From: Thermofontimicrobium_A sp034505795
GTDB taxonomy: Bacteria > Zhuqueibacterota > Zhuqueibacteria > Thermofontimicrobiales > Thermofontimicrobiaceae
Reading direction: 5' to 3'
Assembly (NCBI GenBank): GCA_034505795.1
Contig: JAPDQM010000186.1
Location: forward strand, 1 to 5,408
Length of the DNA stretch: 5,408 nt
The notes beneath the pieces are model-generated. The model searched no databases. It saw nothing but the letters and a program-made list of their open reading frames with translations, and had not been told where the DNA came from. Of the stretch, positions 1 to 4,747 are shown one piece after another. The first letter of the stretch is position 1; every line of letters starts with the position of its first letter. The translations under genes and the position numbers were made by a program.

Positions 1-1
1 C

Positions 2-208
2 TTTCCAGACTTGCTCACTTTTCACGACGCGCCCACAGTGATCGAACAAAAGCTCTTTCTTATGTTTCTGGAACATCGAATGCGCGCCTTCCAGGGCACG
101 TTCCACGCCAACCCCGACTATGCACTGTGGTACGGCTGGAGTGAGCTGCAGCGAGATTTAACCGAGATCAAAGAAATGGCGTCGGAACTGCGAAAAGGGA
201 AGCATTGA
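2..208 (+). CDS. C-terminal end of an unrecognised protein (truncated by window start)
   Basis: This frame is open from the left edge of the window to a TGA at 206-208, so only about 68 C-terminal residues are visible. The TTG at 11 is internal to the open frame and is not taken as the start. The visible part is hydrophilic and probably helical. It has an aromatic patch (PDYALWYGWSELQ) followed by a charged amphipathic tail (DLTEIKEMASELRKGKH). There is no transmembrane segment and no motif I can assign to a family. An intrinsic terminator lies about 160 bases downstream, so this looks like the last gene of its transcript. That it is coding rests on the charged, non-repetitive composition and on the ordinary gene end before a terminator. 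Its function is unknown. Confidence 0.6.
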   Translation, partial: FPDLLTFHDAPTVIEQKLFLMFLEHRMRAFQGTFHANPDYALWYGWSELQRDLTEIKEMASELRKGKH

Positions 209-365
209 TTCCCAAAAACAATCTCAGCCTGCGATGGTCAAAACCGTAGCTGATTCCGGGATTGAAAATTTCAGGCGTTGCAGTGCCATGAGCTGCTCTG
301 CTATCTGCCAAGCCAGCAGGACAGCGGCAGCATATAAATTCTCTTGCTGGAAATGGGCTTAACCT

Positions 366-402
366 AAAAAGCAAGCAAGCTTTTGAGCCGCTTGCTTTTT
401 TT
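366..402 (+). terminator. Intrinsic terminator after the first gene
   Basis: The arm AAAAAGCAAGC (366-376) is perfectly complementary to GCTTGCTTTTT (390-400), and the T run continues to 402. The loop is 13 nt. A register-shifted alternative pairs the second GCAAGC (375-380) with GCTTGC (390-395) and leaves a 9-nt loop followed directly by the T run. Both forms are Rho-independent in shape. The flanking A and T runs mean it could also work on the minus strand. It separates the truncated first gene from the cluster that begins at 521. Confidence 0.85.
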
Positions 403-528
403 ATTTGCAAAATTTTAATCCGCTGCTTTTTAAAAAGCTTGCAAATCAAATTCAATTTTCTTATTTTATTCCAAGGCAAATTCCAAGTAACCATAACGAT
501 CAGACAACCGTGGAGTCAATTTGCAAAT
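403..528. repeat. Three copies of an ATTTGCAAAT-like word
   Basis: ATTTGCAA occurs at 403-410 and its reverse complement TTGCAAAT at 439-446, so they form an inverted pair with a 28-base spacer. A complete self-complementary copy, ATTTGCAAAT, lies at 519-528 directly over the TTG start codon of the TIM-barrel gene. TTGCAAATC is also a direct repeat at 439-447 and 521-529. The arrangement could be operator-like, but the words are short and AT-rich and may be chance. Confidence 0.3.
439..467 (+). promoter_or_regulatory. Weak candidate sigma-70 promoter for the 521 gene cluster
   Basis: TTGCAA (439-444) and TATTTT (462-467) are separated by 17 bases, and each matches the consensus at four of six positions. 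The site lies between the upstream terminator and the ribosome binding site at 512-515, where a promoter is expected. The region is AT-rich, so weak matches are cheap and this is only a candidate. Confidence 0.22.
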
Positions 529-1384
529 CGGATTTTCTTTTTTCTGGCCCGTGATATTGGGTTTAGCCGATCCGAATCAACCGGACGCCTGGCAGCGAGC
601 GCTTCCTCCTATCGATGAGACACTGAATCATTTCCATAAATTCGGCATCGAGAGCATCGAGATAAAGCTGACCGAGCATTTGTCACTGCCGCTGCTGTTT
701 CAGGCAATAGAAAAATTGGTTCGTCTGGGATTTCACGTCACATTTCATGCTTCCGGCCGATTTCGCTTCCCTGAGGATATCCAGGCCCAATTGGAAAATC
801 TATCCGCGCTAGCTAATTTCATAAAAAGCCGATTTCAGCAGCAGCCGATCATAGTCATACATCCGCTAAATTCAAAAACGCAGTCTCGTGCGGAGCTTAT
901 GATGCAAACCCTGGCTTATCTAAAGCAGTTGCATGGTTATGCCGGCGCAATCCCCGCTCATTTTGCACTGGAAATCCTGCGCAATCGTGCCGATAGCCCC
1001 AAAATCCACATCGGCGATAGTTACCAAGAAGTGCTGGATATTTTAAACCGCGTTGGCGATGGGAATTGGGGCATCTGCTGGGATTTTGGCCATGCCATAG
1101 CTATGTATCAGCGAGGTCTGCAAAATGAATTTCCACCACCAGAATTCATAAAAAAAGTGATTCACTGCCATGTTCACGATTGCTCGAACCAAAAGACCCA
1201 CCTTCCGCTGGGAATGGGTTCTGTGCCCATCGAGCAAAATATTCAGTTGCTCCAGCAAAACAATTACAACGGAATTTTAAATCTGGAATTGGTGCCGCAC
1301 AAAATCGATGACCCCTGGAACTTTATGGATTATGTTCAACAAAGTGTTGCAAGGATTTATCAACTACTTAAACAAGCCAAATAA
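521..1384 (+). CDS. Xylose isomerase-like TIM-barrel protein (sugar phosphate isomerase/epimerase or AP endonuclease 2 superfamily)
   Basis: This 287-residue cytosolic protein has the usual single-domain length of the superfamily, whose members are divalent-metal TIM barrels acting on sugars, sugar phosphates or abasic DNA. Strand ends carry the expected polar residues: FHA (His76), VIHP (His114), LEILRN (Glu151), CWDFGHA (Asp188, His191), HCHVHD (His215, His217, His219, Asp220) and NLEL (Glu256). The stretch HLPLGMGSVP near residue 230 is the typical late-barrel loop. Glu151, Asp188, His191, His217 or His219, and Glu256 are the likely metal ligands. The start is TTG at 521: GGAG lies at 512-515 with a 5-base gap, an in-frame TAA at 494 rules out earlier starts, and MQIGFSFF makes a good first strand. 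A flippase-like gene follows 32 bases later, suggesting co-transcription. The superfamily is secure. The substrate cannot be read from sequence. Confidence 0.88.
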   Translation: MQIGFSFFWPVILGLADPNQPDAWQRALPPIDETLNHFHKFGIESIEIKLTEHLSLPLLFQAIEKLVRLGFHVTFHASGRFRFPEDIQAQLENLSALANFIKSRFQQQPIIVIHPLNSKTQSRAELMMQTLAYLKQLHGYAGAIPAHFALEILRNRADSPKIHIGDSYQEVLDILNRVGDGNWGICWDFGHAIAMYQRGLQNEFPPPEFIKKVIHCHVHDCSNQKTHLPLGMGSVPIEQNIQLLQQNNYNGILNLELVPHKIDDPWNFMDYVQQSVARIYQLLKQAK

Positions 1385-1416
1385 TAACAGGAGCAAGTTC
1401 ACCGACAGATGCAAAG

Positions 1417-2433
1417 ATGACGGAGATGGAGATGGGAATGAAGGATTCAAAAAATGGTCTTAAAATCGTACTGGGATTGCTGGTCAGCCTTGGCTTTCTA
1501 TACCTCGCATTTCGACAATTGGATTTTGGGCAGATGAAGCAAGCCTTTGCCCAGGCCAATTACTGGCTTTTGCTCCCAACGCTTTTAATTCTGTTTCTGA
1601 GTCACTGGTTGCGTAGCGTTCGCTGGCAAATTTTGCTGAAACCCGTCCAAAGGATTCCGAGCCCAACGCTATTCTCTGCTCTGCTCGTGGGTTATGCGGT
1701 CAATGATATCCTGCCGGCTCATCTTGGCGAACTGATTCGAGCCTATTTGATCGGTCGTAAACGTCAAATCGCAGCCTCATCCGTGCTGGCGACGATTGTC
1801 GTCGAGCGAATTATCGACGTGCTGACACTGGTATTCCTTATGGCCCTGACGCTGGTGATTTATCCCTTTCCCGGCTGGGTGAAAAAAAGCGGCTATCTCA
1901 TGTTCGGCTTTGCCCTGGCGATAGTGGTGTTTCTGGTGCTCATGAAGCTCTATACCGACGCGACCATGAAATTCCTGCGGCGATTGGTGAAGCCATTCCC
2001 CCACCGGATTGCGGATAAGATAGAGCAACTCAGCCGCTCATTCCTGGACGGCTTAAAGCCCATGGTCAGCCGCTGGGATTATGCCCATCTCATCATCCTA
2101 TCGCTCCTCATCTGGACGTGCTACTGGGGTGTGCTCTACCTAAATTTCTACACCTTTAATCTCATCGGCAATTACCAGCTTGATGCGGTGGCCGGGCTGG
2201 TGCTTTTGGTGATTACCACCATCAGTGTCGTCGTCCCGTCATCACCTGGCTATGTGGGAACCTATCATTGGCTCTGCCAGGTTTCCCTGGAGCTGTTCCA
2301 TGTCCCTCGCGCGGTTGGCTTAACCTATGCGATCGTGGTCCATGCCATCAACTTTTTCCCGGTATTTCTGGTGGGATTGCTATTGGCCTGGAAAGAGGGA
2401 ATAAAACTATCCCAACATATCGAACGAATGTAA
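1417..2433 (+). CDS. Flippase-like integral membrane protein (lysylphosphatidylglycerol synthase TM region, UPF0104/COG0392)
   Basis: The protein has about 338 residues, usual for the stand-alone family, and no C-terminal synthetase domain. Hydrophobic segments lie near residues 15-33, 46-63, 83-100, 121-150, 159-178, 224-246, 256-273 and 302-326. Family signatures are visible: SHWLRSVRWQILL (62-74), GYAVNDILPAHLGELIRAYL (92-111), VVERIIDV (128-135) and PSSPGYVGTYHWL (274-286). Relatives are inferred to move or modify polar lipids or polyprenyl-linked sugars in the inner membrane; the substrate here is unknown. The start is unresolved among four in-frame ATGs at 1417, 1426, 1432 and 1438. The first is used as the outer bound, but GGAG at 1422-1425 and 1428-1431 each lie 6 bases before 1432 and 1438, which makes those two more likely. 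The gene follows the TIM-barrel gene by 32 bases and precedes folA by 39. Confidence 0.88.
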   Translation: MTEMEMGMKDSKNGLKIVLGLLVSLGFLYLAFRQLDFGQMKQAFAQANYWLLLPTLLILFLSHWLRSVRWQILLKPVQRIPSPTLFSALLVGYAVNDILPAHLGELIRAYLIGRKRQIAASSVLATIVVERIIDVLTLVFLMALTLVIYPFPGWVKKSGYLMFGFALAIVVFLVLMKLYTDATMKFLRRLVKPFPHRIADKIEQLSRSFLDGLKPMVSRWDYAHLIILSLLIWTCYWGVLYLNFYTFNLIGNYQLDAVAGLVLLVITTISVVVPSSPGYVGTYHWLCQVSLELFHVPRAVGLTYAIVVHAINFFPVFLVGLLLAWKEGIKLSQHIERM

Positions 2434-2454
2434 CGCAATTTGCCAAATTGCGTT
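2432..2454 (+). promoter_or_regulatory. Perfect compact hairpin between flippase gene and folA
   Basis: AACGCAATTT (2432-2441) pairs perfectly with AAATTGCGTT (2445-2454) around a 3-base GCC loop. It starts inside the TAA stop of the flippase gene and ends 18 bases before the ATG of folA. No T run follows, so a simple intrinsic terminator is unlikely. It may be an RNA processing or stability element, a translational control hairpin for folA, or a dyad operator at DNA level. The structure is seen directly; the role is inferred. Confidence 0.55.
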
Positions 2455-2472
2455 GCCATACCAACGACTGTC

Positions 2473-2964
2473 ATGATCATTTCCATCATCGCCGCCATGT
2501 CGCTCAATCGAGTGATCGGCAAGAACAACCAAATCCCCTGGCACATCCCCGACGAACAGCAGCGTTTCAAACGGATCACTTGGGGACATACCATCATCAT
2601 GGGCCGAAAGACCTACGAATCCATCGGCAAACCGCTGCCGGGACGCACCAATATCGTCATCACTCGGCAGCAAAACTATTCCGCCCCGGGCTGTATTGTC
2701 GTTAATAGTTTGGAAGCCGCATTAAAAAGCTGTCCCCCCAATGAAACCGAGGCCTTCATCATCGGCGGCGAGCAGATTTTTCAATTGGCCTTGCCGCTGG
2801 CCCAGCGAATTTATTTGACCACAATCCTCCAAGAATTCCAGGGCGATGCGTTTTTCCCTGAATTTTCCACTTCAGATTTTAAAGTGACCACAACCGAGCT
2901 GATCCAAGCACCGATACCCTATTCTTTTGCGATTTTTGAGCGAATAAACGGAGTTAATCTGTAA
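2473..2964 (+). CDS. folA: Dihydrofolate reductase
   Basis: FolA reduces dihydrofolate to tetrahydrofolate with NADPH in the cytosol, feeding one-carbon metabolism. The 163 residues match the usual bacterial chromosomal length. Landmarks run in order: MIISIIAAMSLNRVIG as the first strand and start of the Met20 loop, NNQIPWHIPDEQQRFKR with the catalytic acid Asp27 in the canonical position, TIIMGRKTYESIGKPLPGR (cofactor and substrate side), NIVITR, FIIGGEQIF (95-103, the Gly-Gly turn at the NADPH site) and IYLT (113-116). All key residues are present. ATG 2473 is chosen because translation from it begins exactly at the family N-terminus. The frame could start at TTG 2440, but that codon lies inside the hairpin and would add eleven unrelated residues. 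No strong ribosome binding site is visible, so coupling to the upstream gene is possible. No thymidylate synthase gene adjoins it. Confidence 0.96.
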   Translation: MIISIIAAMSLNRVIGKNNQIPWHIPDEQQRFKRITWGHTIIMGRKTYESIGKPLPGRTNIVITRQQNYSAPGCIVVNSLEAALKSCPPNETEAFIIGGEQIFQLALPLAQRIYLTTILQEFQGDAFFPEFSTSDFKVTTTELIQAPIPYSFAIFERINGVNL

Positions 2965-2979
2965 GGATTTTAATCCAAA

Positions 2980-3041
2980 GGATAGATGAAGCCAACGGAT
3001 GCTTTTTAAAATATTTCTCATCCGTTGGGTTGTTTCTATCC
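2980..3041 (+). terminator. Two-tier stem-loop terminator after folA
   Basis: The inner stem CCAACGGATG (2992-3001) pairs perfectly with CATCCGTTGG (3019-3028) around a 17-base AT-rich loop. An outer stem GGATAGA (2980-2986) pairs with TCTATCC (3035-3041), with a small internal loop between the tiers. A U-rich stretch (GTTGTTTCT) follows the inner stem, and more A/T runs follow at 3044-3055. Its place 15 bases after the folA stop supports a terminator for the 521-2964 cluster. The lack of a clean U tract lowers certainty. It lies between convergent genes and may also block transcription from the minus strand. Confidence 0.65.
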
Positions 3042-3488
3042 GTTAAAAAATTTTGTTCTTGCTTTCGACTGGTTTGTAGAAAAATCTAAACAAAAAATCA
3101 TGCAAACGACTGTCAACAAATTTTTAGAAGAACCAAATCTTCTTAGCTTCCGAAAGCGAATCTTCGCTTCACGAATCACTGTAAAATGATCGATTAAGCA
3201 ATCAGAATTGTTCGATAGATGGGAAACTAACCTGGTTTTTACCGCCGATTTTTCAGAGACAAATCGCATCAAAATTATCCCGATATTATTCTTCCCTTGC
3301 AAATAAACAAGCTCTCCAAAATCTTTGTCATTCATTATTAAAATTCATGATTCGTCATTATCTTGATCCAACAGTTGCTCGTCGATGGATCGTTTCGTCA
3401 ATTCGGAGAAGTAGAGCACGTCATGTCCAGCTTCTCTCCTCATCTCGACGATGGGCTTTTCGACATTTTCATCGGCCAGAAATTTCAT
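3036..3488 (-). pseudogene. DUF5615 PIN-like toxin, interrupted by an in-frame TGA
   Basis: Reading from ATG at 3488, the first 47 codons give a classic DUF5615 N-terminus: MKFLADENVEKPIVE, then AGHDVLYFSELT and SIDEQLL. TGA at 3347-3345 then stops it. The same frame, with no shift, continues as ILIMNDKDFGELVYLQGK and NIGIILMRF, the conserved core of the family, then DHFTVIREAKIRFRKL near its usual end. Relatives normally read Arg-Ile-Leu at the break, so one CGA-to-TGA transition explains it. The frame then runs about 30 residues past the usual end to TAG at 3038-3036, inside the folA terminator. DUF5615 proteins are PIN-fold-like and pair as putative toxins with DUF433; the acidic residues of DEN and DKDFGE are probably catalytic. 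The ATG overlaps the DUF433 stop as ATGA, implying translational coupling. A sequencing error is the main alternative to a true pseudogene. Confidence 0.85.
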
Positions 3489-3730
3489 ACTGCCACCGCC
3501 TCAACAGGAAAAATTTCTTCGGTGCTGAGCGCCGTTGCTGCATAGGCGATGGCGGCTTGAATGTCTTCTCGCTGCAATTTGGGATAGTCAGTTAATATTT
3601 CTTGCTCTGAAATGTTTTGAGCTAATTTTTTTAAGATCAACTCGACGGTAATCCGAGTCCCTCGAATCACTGGTTTGCCCAGCATTACTTCGGGATTGAT
3701 TTCGATTCGATTTAATAATGCCTGTTCCAT
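3485..3730 (-). CDS. DUF433 family antitoxin
   Basis: This 81-residue protein matches DUF433 along its length: RIEINPEVMLGKPVIRGTRI (8-27), then VELILKKLAQNISEQEILTDY (29-49) and PKLQREDIQAAIAYAATAL (50-68). DUF433 is a small winged-helix-like family usually encoded directly upstream of DUF5615 and taken to be its antitoxin and likely autoregulator. Here it precedes the DUF5615 frame with a 4-base ATGA overlap. ATG 3730 is supported by AAAGGA (complement of 3739-3744) with an 8-base gap and by a near-consensus promoter about 60 bases upstream. Length and motifs are intact, in contrast with its broken partner. The family call is firm; the antitoxin role is inferred from the pairing. Confidence 0.92.
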   Translation of the reverse strand: MEQALLNRIEINPEVMLGKPVIRGTRITVELILKKLAQNISEQEILTDYPKLQREDIQAAIAYAATALSTEEIFPVEAVAV

Positions 3731-3748
3731 AGGGCGAATCCTTTATTT

Positions 3749-3764
3749 TTGAAATCAATTTCAA
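3749..3764. promoter_or_regulatory. Palindrome in the DUF433 leader
   Basis: TTGAAAT (3749-3755) and ATTTCAA (3758-3764) form a perfect dyad with a 2-base centre. It lies in the predicted leader of the DUF433 transcript, downstream of its -10 box and just before its ribosome binding site. The same half-site recurs in the leader of the divergent mazEF unit. It could be a repressor site, but TTGAAAT also occurs singly elsewhere in this AT-rich window. Confidence 0.35.
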
Positions 3765-3788
3765 TTTTTTCATTTGGCTGCTGGCATC

Positions 3789-3817
3789 AATATAATTAAA
3801 ATTGGTTTATTTGTCAA
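3789..3817 (-). promoter_or_regulatory. Sigma-70 promoter for the DUF433-DUF5615 unit
   Basis: On the minus strand TTGACA (complement of 3812-3817) and TATATT (complement of 3789-3794) are separated by exactly 17 bases. The -35 box is perfect and the -10 box matches at five of six positions. Transcription would start near 3782, giving a leader of about 50 bases ahead of ATG 3730. Confidence 0.75.
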
Positions 3818-3867
3818 TGTAATAATTCAGATTATAAAATTATTATCTTAAAAATTTTCATTGACAA
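3811..3867. repeat. Inverted repeats between the divergent promoters
   Basis: TTGTCAATG (3811-3819) is the reverse complement of CATTGACAA (3859-3867), so the two -35 boxes sit in a 9-bp inverted repeat that extends three bases beyond the hexamers. Between them TAATAATT (3820-3827) and AATTATTA (3838-3845) form a second dyad with a 10-base spacer. Their centres differ (3839 and 3832.5). They are plausible binding sites for a dimeric antitoxin-type regulator, but strong AT bias makes chance pairing possible. Confidence 0.4.
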
Positions 3868-3889
3868 TAATCTCAAAATTTGTTATTAT
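3861..3889 (+). promoter_or_regulatory. Sigma-70 promoter for the mazEF-type unit
   Basis: TTGACA (3861-3866) and TATTAT (3884-3889) are separated by exactly 17 bases. The -35 box is perfect and the -10 box matches at five of six positions. Transcription would start near 3896, leaving a leader of about 55 bases before ATG 3952. This is nearly the mirror image of the DUF433 promoter. Confidence 0.8.
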
Positions 3890-3903
3890 GAAACCAGTCT
3901 TCT

Positions 3904-3931
3904 TTTGAAATTAACAAAGAATTATTTCAAA
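3904..3931. promoter_or_regulatory. Inverted repeat in the mazEF leader
   Basis: TTTGAAAT (3904-3911) and ATTTCAAA (3924-3931) are perfect 8-bp complements around a 12-base spacer. The repeat lies just downstream of the predicted transcription start and upstream of the ribosome binding site. It could form an RNA hairpin or a protein site, and its half-site is the same as in the DUF433 leader. Confidence 0.35.
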
Positions 3932-3935
3932 TGTC

Positions 3936-3943
3936 AAGAGGTG
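3936..3943 (+). promoter_or_regulatory. Ribosome binding site that sets the antitoxin start
   Basis: AAGAGGTG lies 8 bases before ATG 3952. An earlier in-frame ATG at 3931 has no comparable site and would place this motif inside the coding sequence, so 3952 is preferred. Confidence 0.7.
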
Positions 3944-3951
3944 AAACCAAT

Positions 3952-4209
3952 ATGGCGACTGCAAAAACAACGCTGTCTATTCAGAAAACGCTTTACGATA
4001 TGTTAAGTCAGATCGCATTGGAATTAAAATTGCCAAATCATACGATATTAGAATTAGCAGTGAGTGAGTTTATTAAGAACTATAAATATAATCAGGAATT
4101 GCTTGACAGGATAAATGAAGCATACAATGATTTGCCAGATCAAGATGAACAATATTTGCTGAGCAGGATGAGAACCCGTCAAAAAAATATTGTGGAGGGG
4201 CAATGGTAA
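3952..4209 (+). CDS. Ribbon-helix-helix antitoxin of a MazEF-type module
   Basis: From ATG 3952 the protein has 85 residues. The N-terminal part, TTLSIQKTLYDMLSQIALEL then PNHTILELAVSEFIKNYK, has the alternating strand followed by two helices of a CopG/Arc-type ribbon-helix-helix DNA-binding fold. The acidic C-terminal tail, with LLDRINEAYNDLPDQDEQYL, SRMRTRQ and a final VEGQW, resembles the toxin-binding tails of RHH antitoxins paired with MazF. Its end overlaps the mazF start by 7 bases, so translation is likely coupled. Such antitoxins usually bind their own promoter as dimers, and the inverted repeats at 3811-3931 are candidate sites. Base composition is visibly more AT-rich than in the upstream operon, which fits a mobile TA module. 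E. coli MazE has a different (AbrB-like) fold, so no gene symbol is given. Confidence 0.85.
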   Translation: MATAKTTLSIQKTLYDMLSQIALELKLPNHTILELAVSEFIKNYKYNQELLDRINEAYNDLPDQDEQYLLSRMRTRQKNIVEGQW

Positions 4210-4565
4210 TCAACCAGGGCGATATATTTTGGGTTGATTTAGGTGAACCTGCTGGATCAGAACCTGCCTATCGTCATCCTCATGTTGTTATTCAGAACAA
4301 TGTGTTTAATCGCAGTCGCATAAATACGGTGGTTGTTTGTGCCATCACTTCTAACTTGAAACGCGCATCTTCTCCTGGTAATGTGCTTTTAAATAAAAAT
4401 GAAGCCAACTTACCCAAAGCCAGCGTCGTTAATATTTCCCAGATTTTCACGGTCAATAAGAGCGATTTAGTCGAGAAAATTGGTACGCTATCACGGAAAA
4501 GAATTGACCAAATCTTAAATGGTATTAAGCTCATCACTGAACCGCGTGACATCCTGCAACAATAA
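4203..4565 (+). CDS. mazF: MazF/PemK-family endoribonuclease toxin
   Basis: The 120-residue protein has the usual length for MazF, an mRNA interferase that cleaves RNA at short motifs in the cytosol. Family signatures run in order: QGDIFWVDLGEPAGSEPAYR (5-24), HPHVVIQNNVFNRS, INTVVVCAITSN (40-51), and LPKASVVNISQIFTVNKSDL (70-89). Arg24 and Thr49 fit the catalytic Arg and Thr known from Bacillus subtilis MazF. No residue is obviously missing, so it looks active. ATG 4203 has GGAGGGG at 4194-4200 just upstream, and the gene overlaps the antitoxin stop by 7 bases. The antitoxin tail would occupy the RNA groove. The cleavage motif cannot be predicted from this sequence. Confidence 0.95.
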   Translation: MVINQGDIFWVDLGEPAGSEPAYRHPHVVIQNNVFNRSRINTVVVCAITSNLKRASSPGNVLLNKNEANLPKASVVNISQIFTVNKSDLVEKIGTLSRKRIDQILNGIKLITEPRDILQQ

Positions 4566-4677
4566 TCGATGTGAATAATATTAGCATTCCGAAGTAACGA
4601 CTGATCCTGGCTACCATGAGTTTTTCTGGCGATTTGAAATTTGGTTTTTAAAAAATTGGAATTTGCTTCTTAAATTG

Positions 4678-4718
4678 ACGTAACCGTTATCTCCGAGGTG
4701 ACGGTCACGTTTCTTATT
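4678..4718 (+). terminator. Possible terminator downstream of mazF
   Basis: ACGT (4678-4681) plus ACCGT (4683-4687) pairs with ACGGT (4701-4705) plus ACGT (4707-4710), with one A/C mismatch and a 13-base loop. TTCTTATT follows. The stem is moderate and lies about 110 bases after the mazF stop. It is the best hairpin in the spacer but not a textbook terminator. Confidence 0.4.
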
Positions 4719-4747
4719 AGATTGCTGCTGGTTAAGAAATTTGGAAT

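Larger units (their letters stand above)
209..520. other. Intergenic spacer with terminator and palindromes
   Basis: This 312-base gap holds no convincing gene. Its left half (209-360) is fairly GC-rich. At 292-331 it contains an imperfect hairpin whose outer arms are GCTGC and GCAGC. Its right half is AT-rich and holds the terminator at 366-402, a perfect 14-bp palindrome (GCTTTTTAAAAAGC, 425-438) and repeated TTGCAAAT words. A minus-strand open frame across 494-168 has no family resemblance and runs through the terminator, so it is not called. Any promoter for the gene at 521 should lie between about 403 and 505. Confidence 0.6.

Noticed and set aside
292..331. Cobalamin-type riboswitch suggested by the AAGCCAGCAGG sequence
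   Set aside because: Only a loose resemblance to one conserved box is present, the other conserved elements are missing, and the region follows rather than precedes a gene.
168..494. Minus-strand open frame of 108 codons across the first spacer
   Set aside because: It has no family resemblance, runs through the terminator and into the first gene, and its composition looks like translated noncoding sequence.
2440..2472. TTG 2440 as the folA start
   Set aside because: It lies inside the perfect hairpin and adds eleven residues not found in the family. ATG 2473 matches the standard N-terminus.
2268..2705. Plus-strand frame across the flippase-folA junction
   Set aside because: It overlaps two well-supported genes in another frame, and its His- and Arg-rich translation matches nothing. 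It is a shadow.
3036..3335. The 99-codon minus-strand frame as an independent gene
   Set aside because: It lacks a ribosome binding site and starts in the middle of the DUF5615 core. Upstream codons in the same frame complete the family, so it is the C-terminal part of an interrupted gene.
3345..3347. TGA as a recoded sense codon (alternative code or selenocysteine)
   Set aside because: TGA ends the first gene and the DUF433 gene here. Relatives have Arg at this place, and no selenocysteine-type context was seen.
3347..3595. Plus-strand frames opposite the DUF433 and DUF5615 genes
   Set aside because: They are antisense shadows of strongly recognised minus-strand families.
3931..3951. ATG 3931 as the start of the RHH antitoxin
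   Set aside because: There is no good ribosome binding site before it. AAGAGGTG is correctly spaced for ATG 3952, and 3931 is part of an inverted repeat in the leader.
3731..3951. Mobile-element end or attachment site in the TA spacer
   Set aside because: The inverted repeats are explained as promoter and operator elements. There is no transposase, target duplication or tRNA gene nearby.
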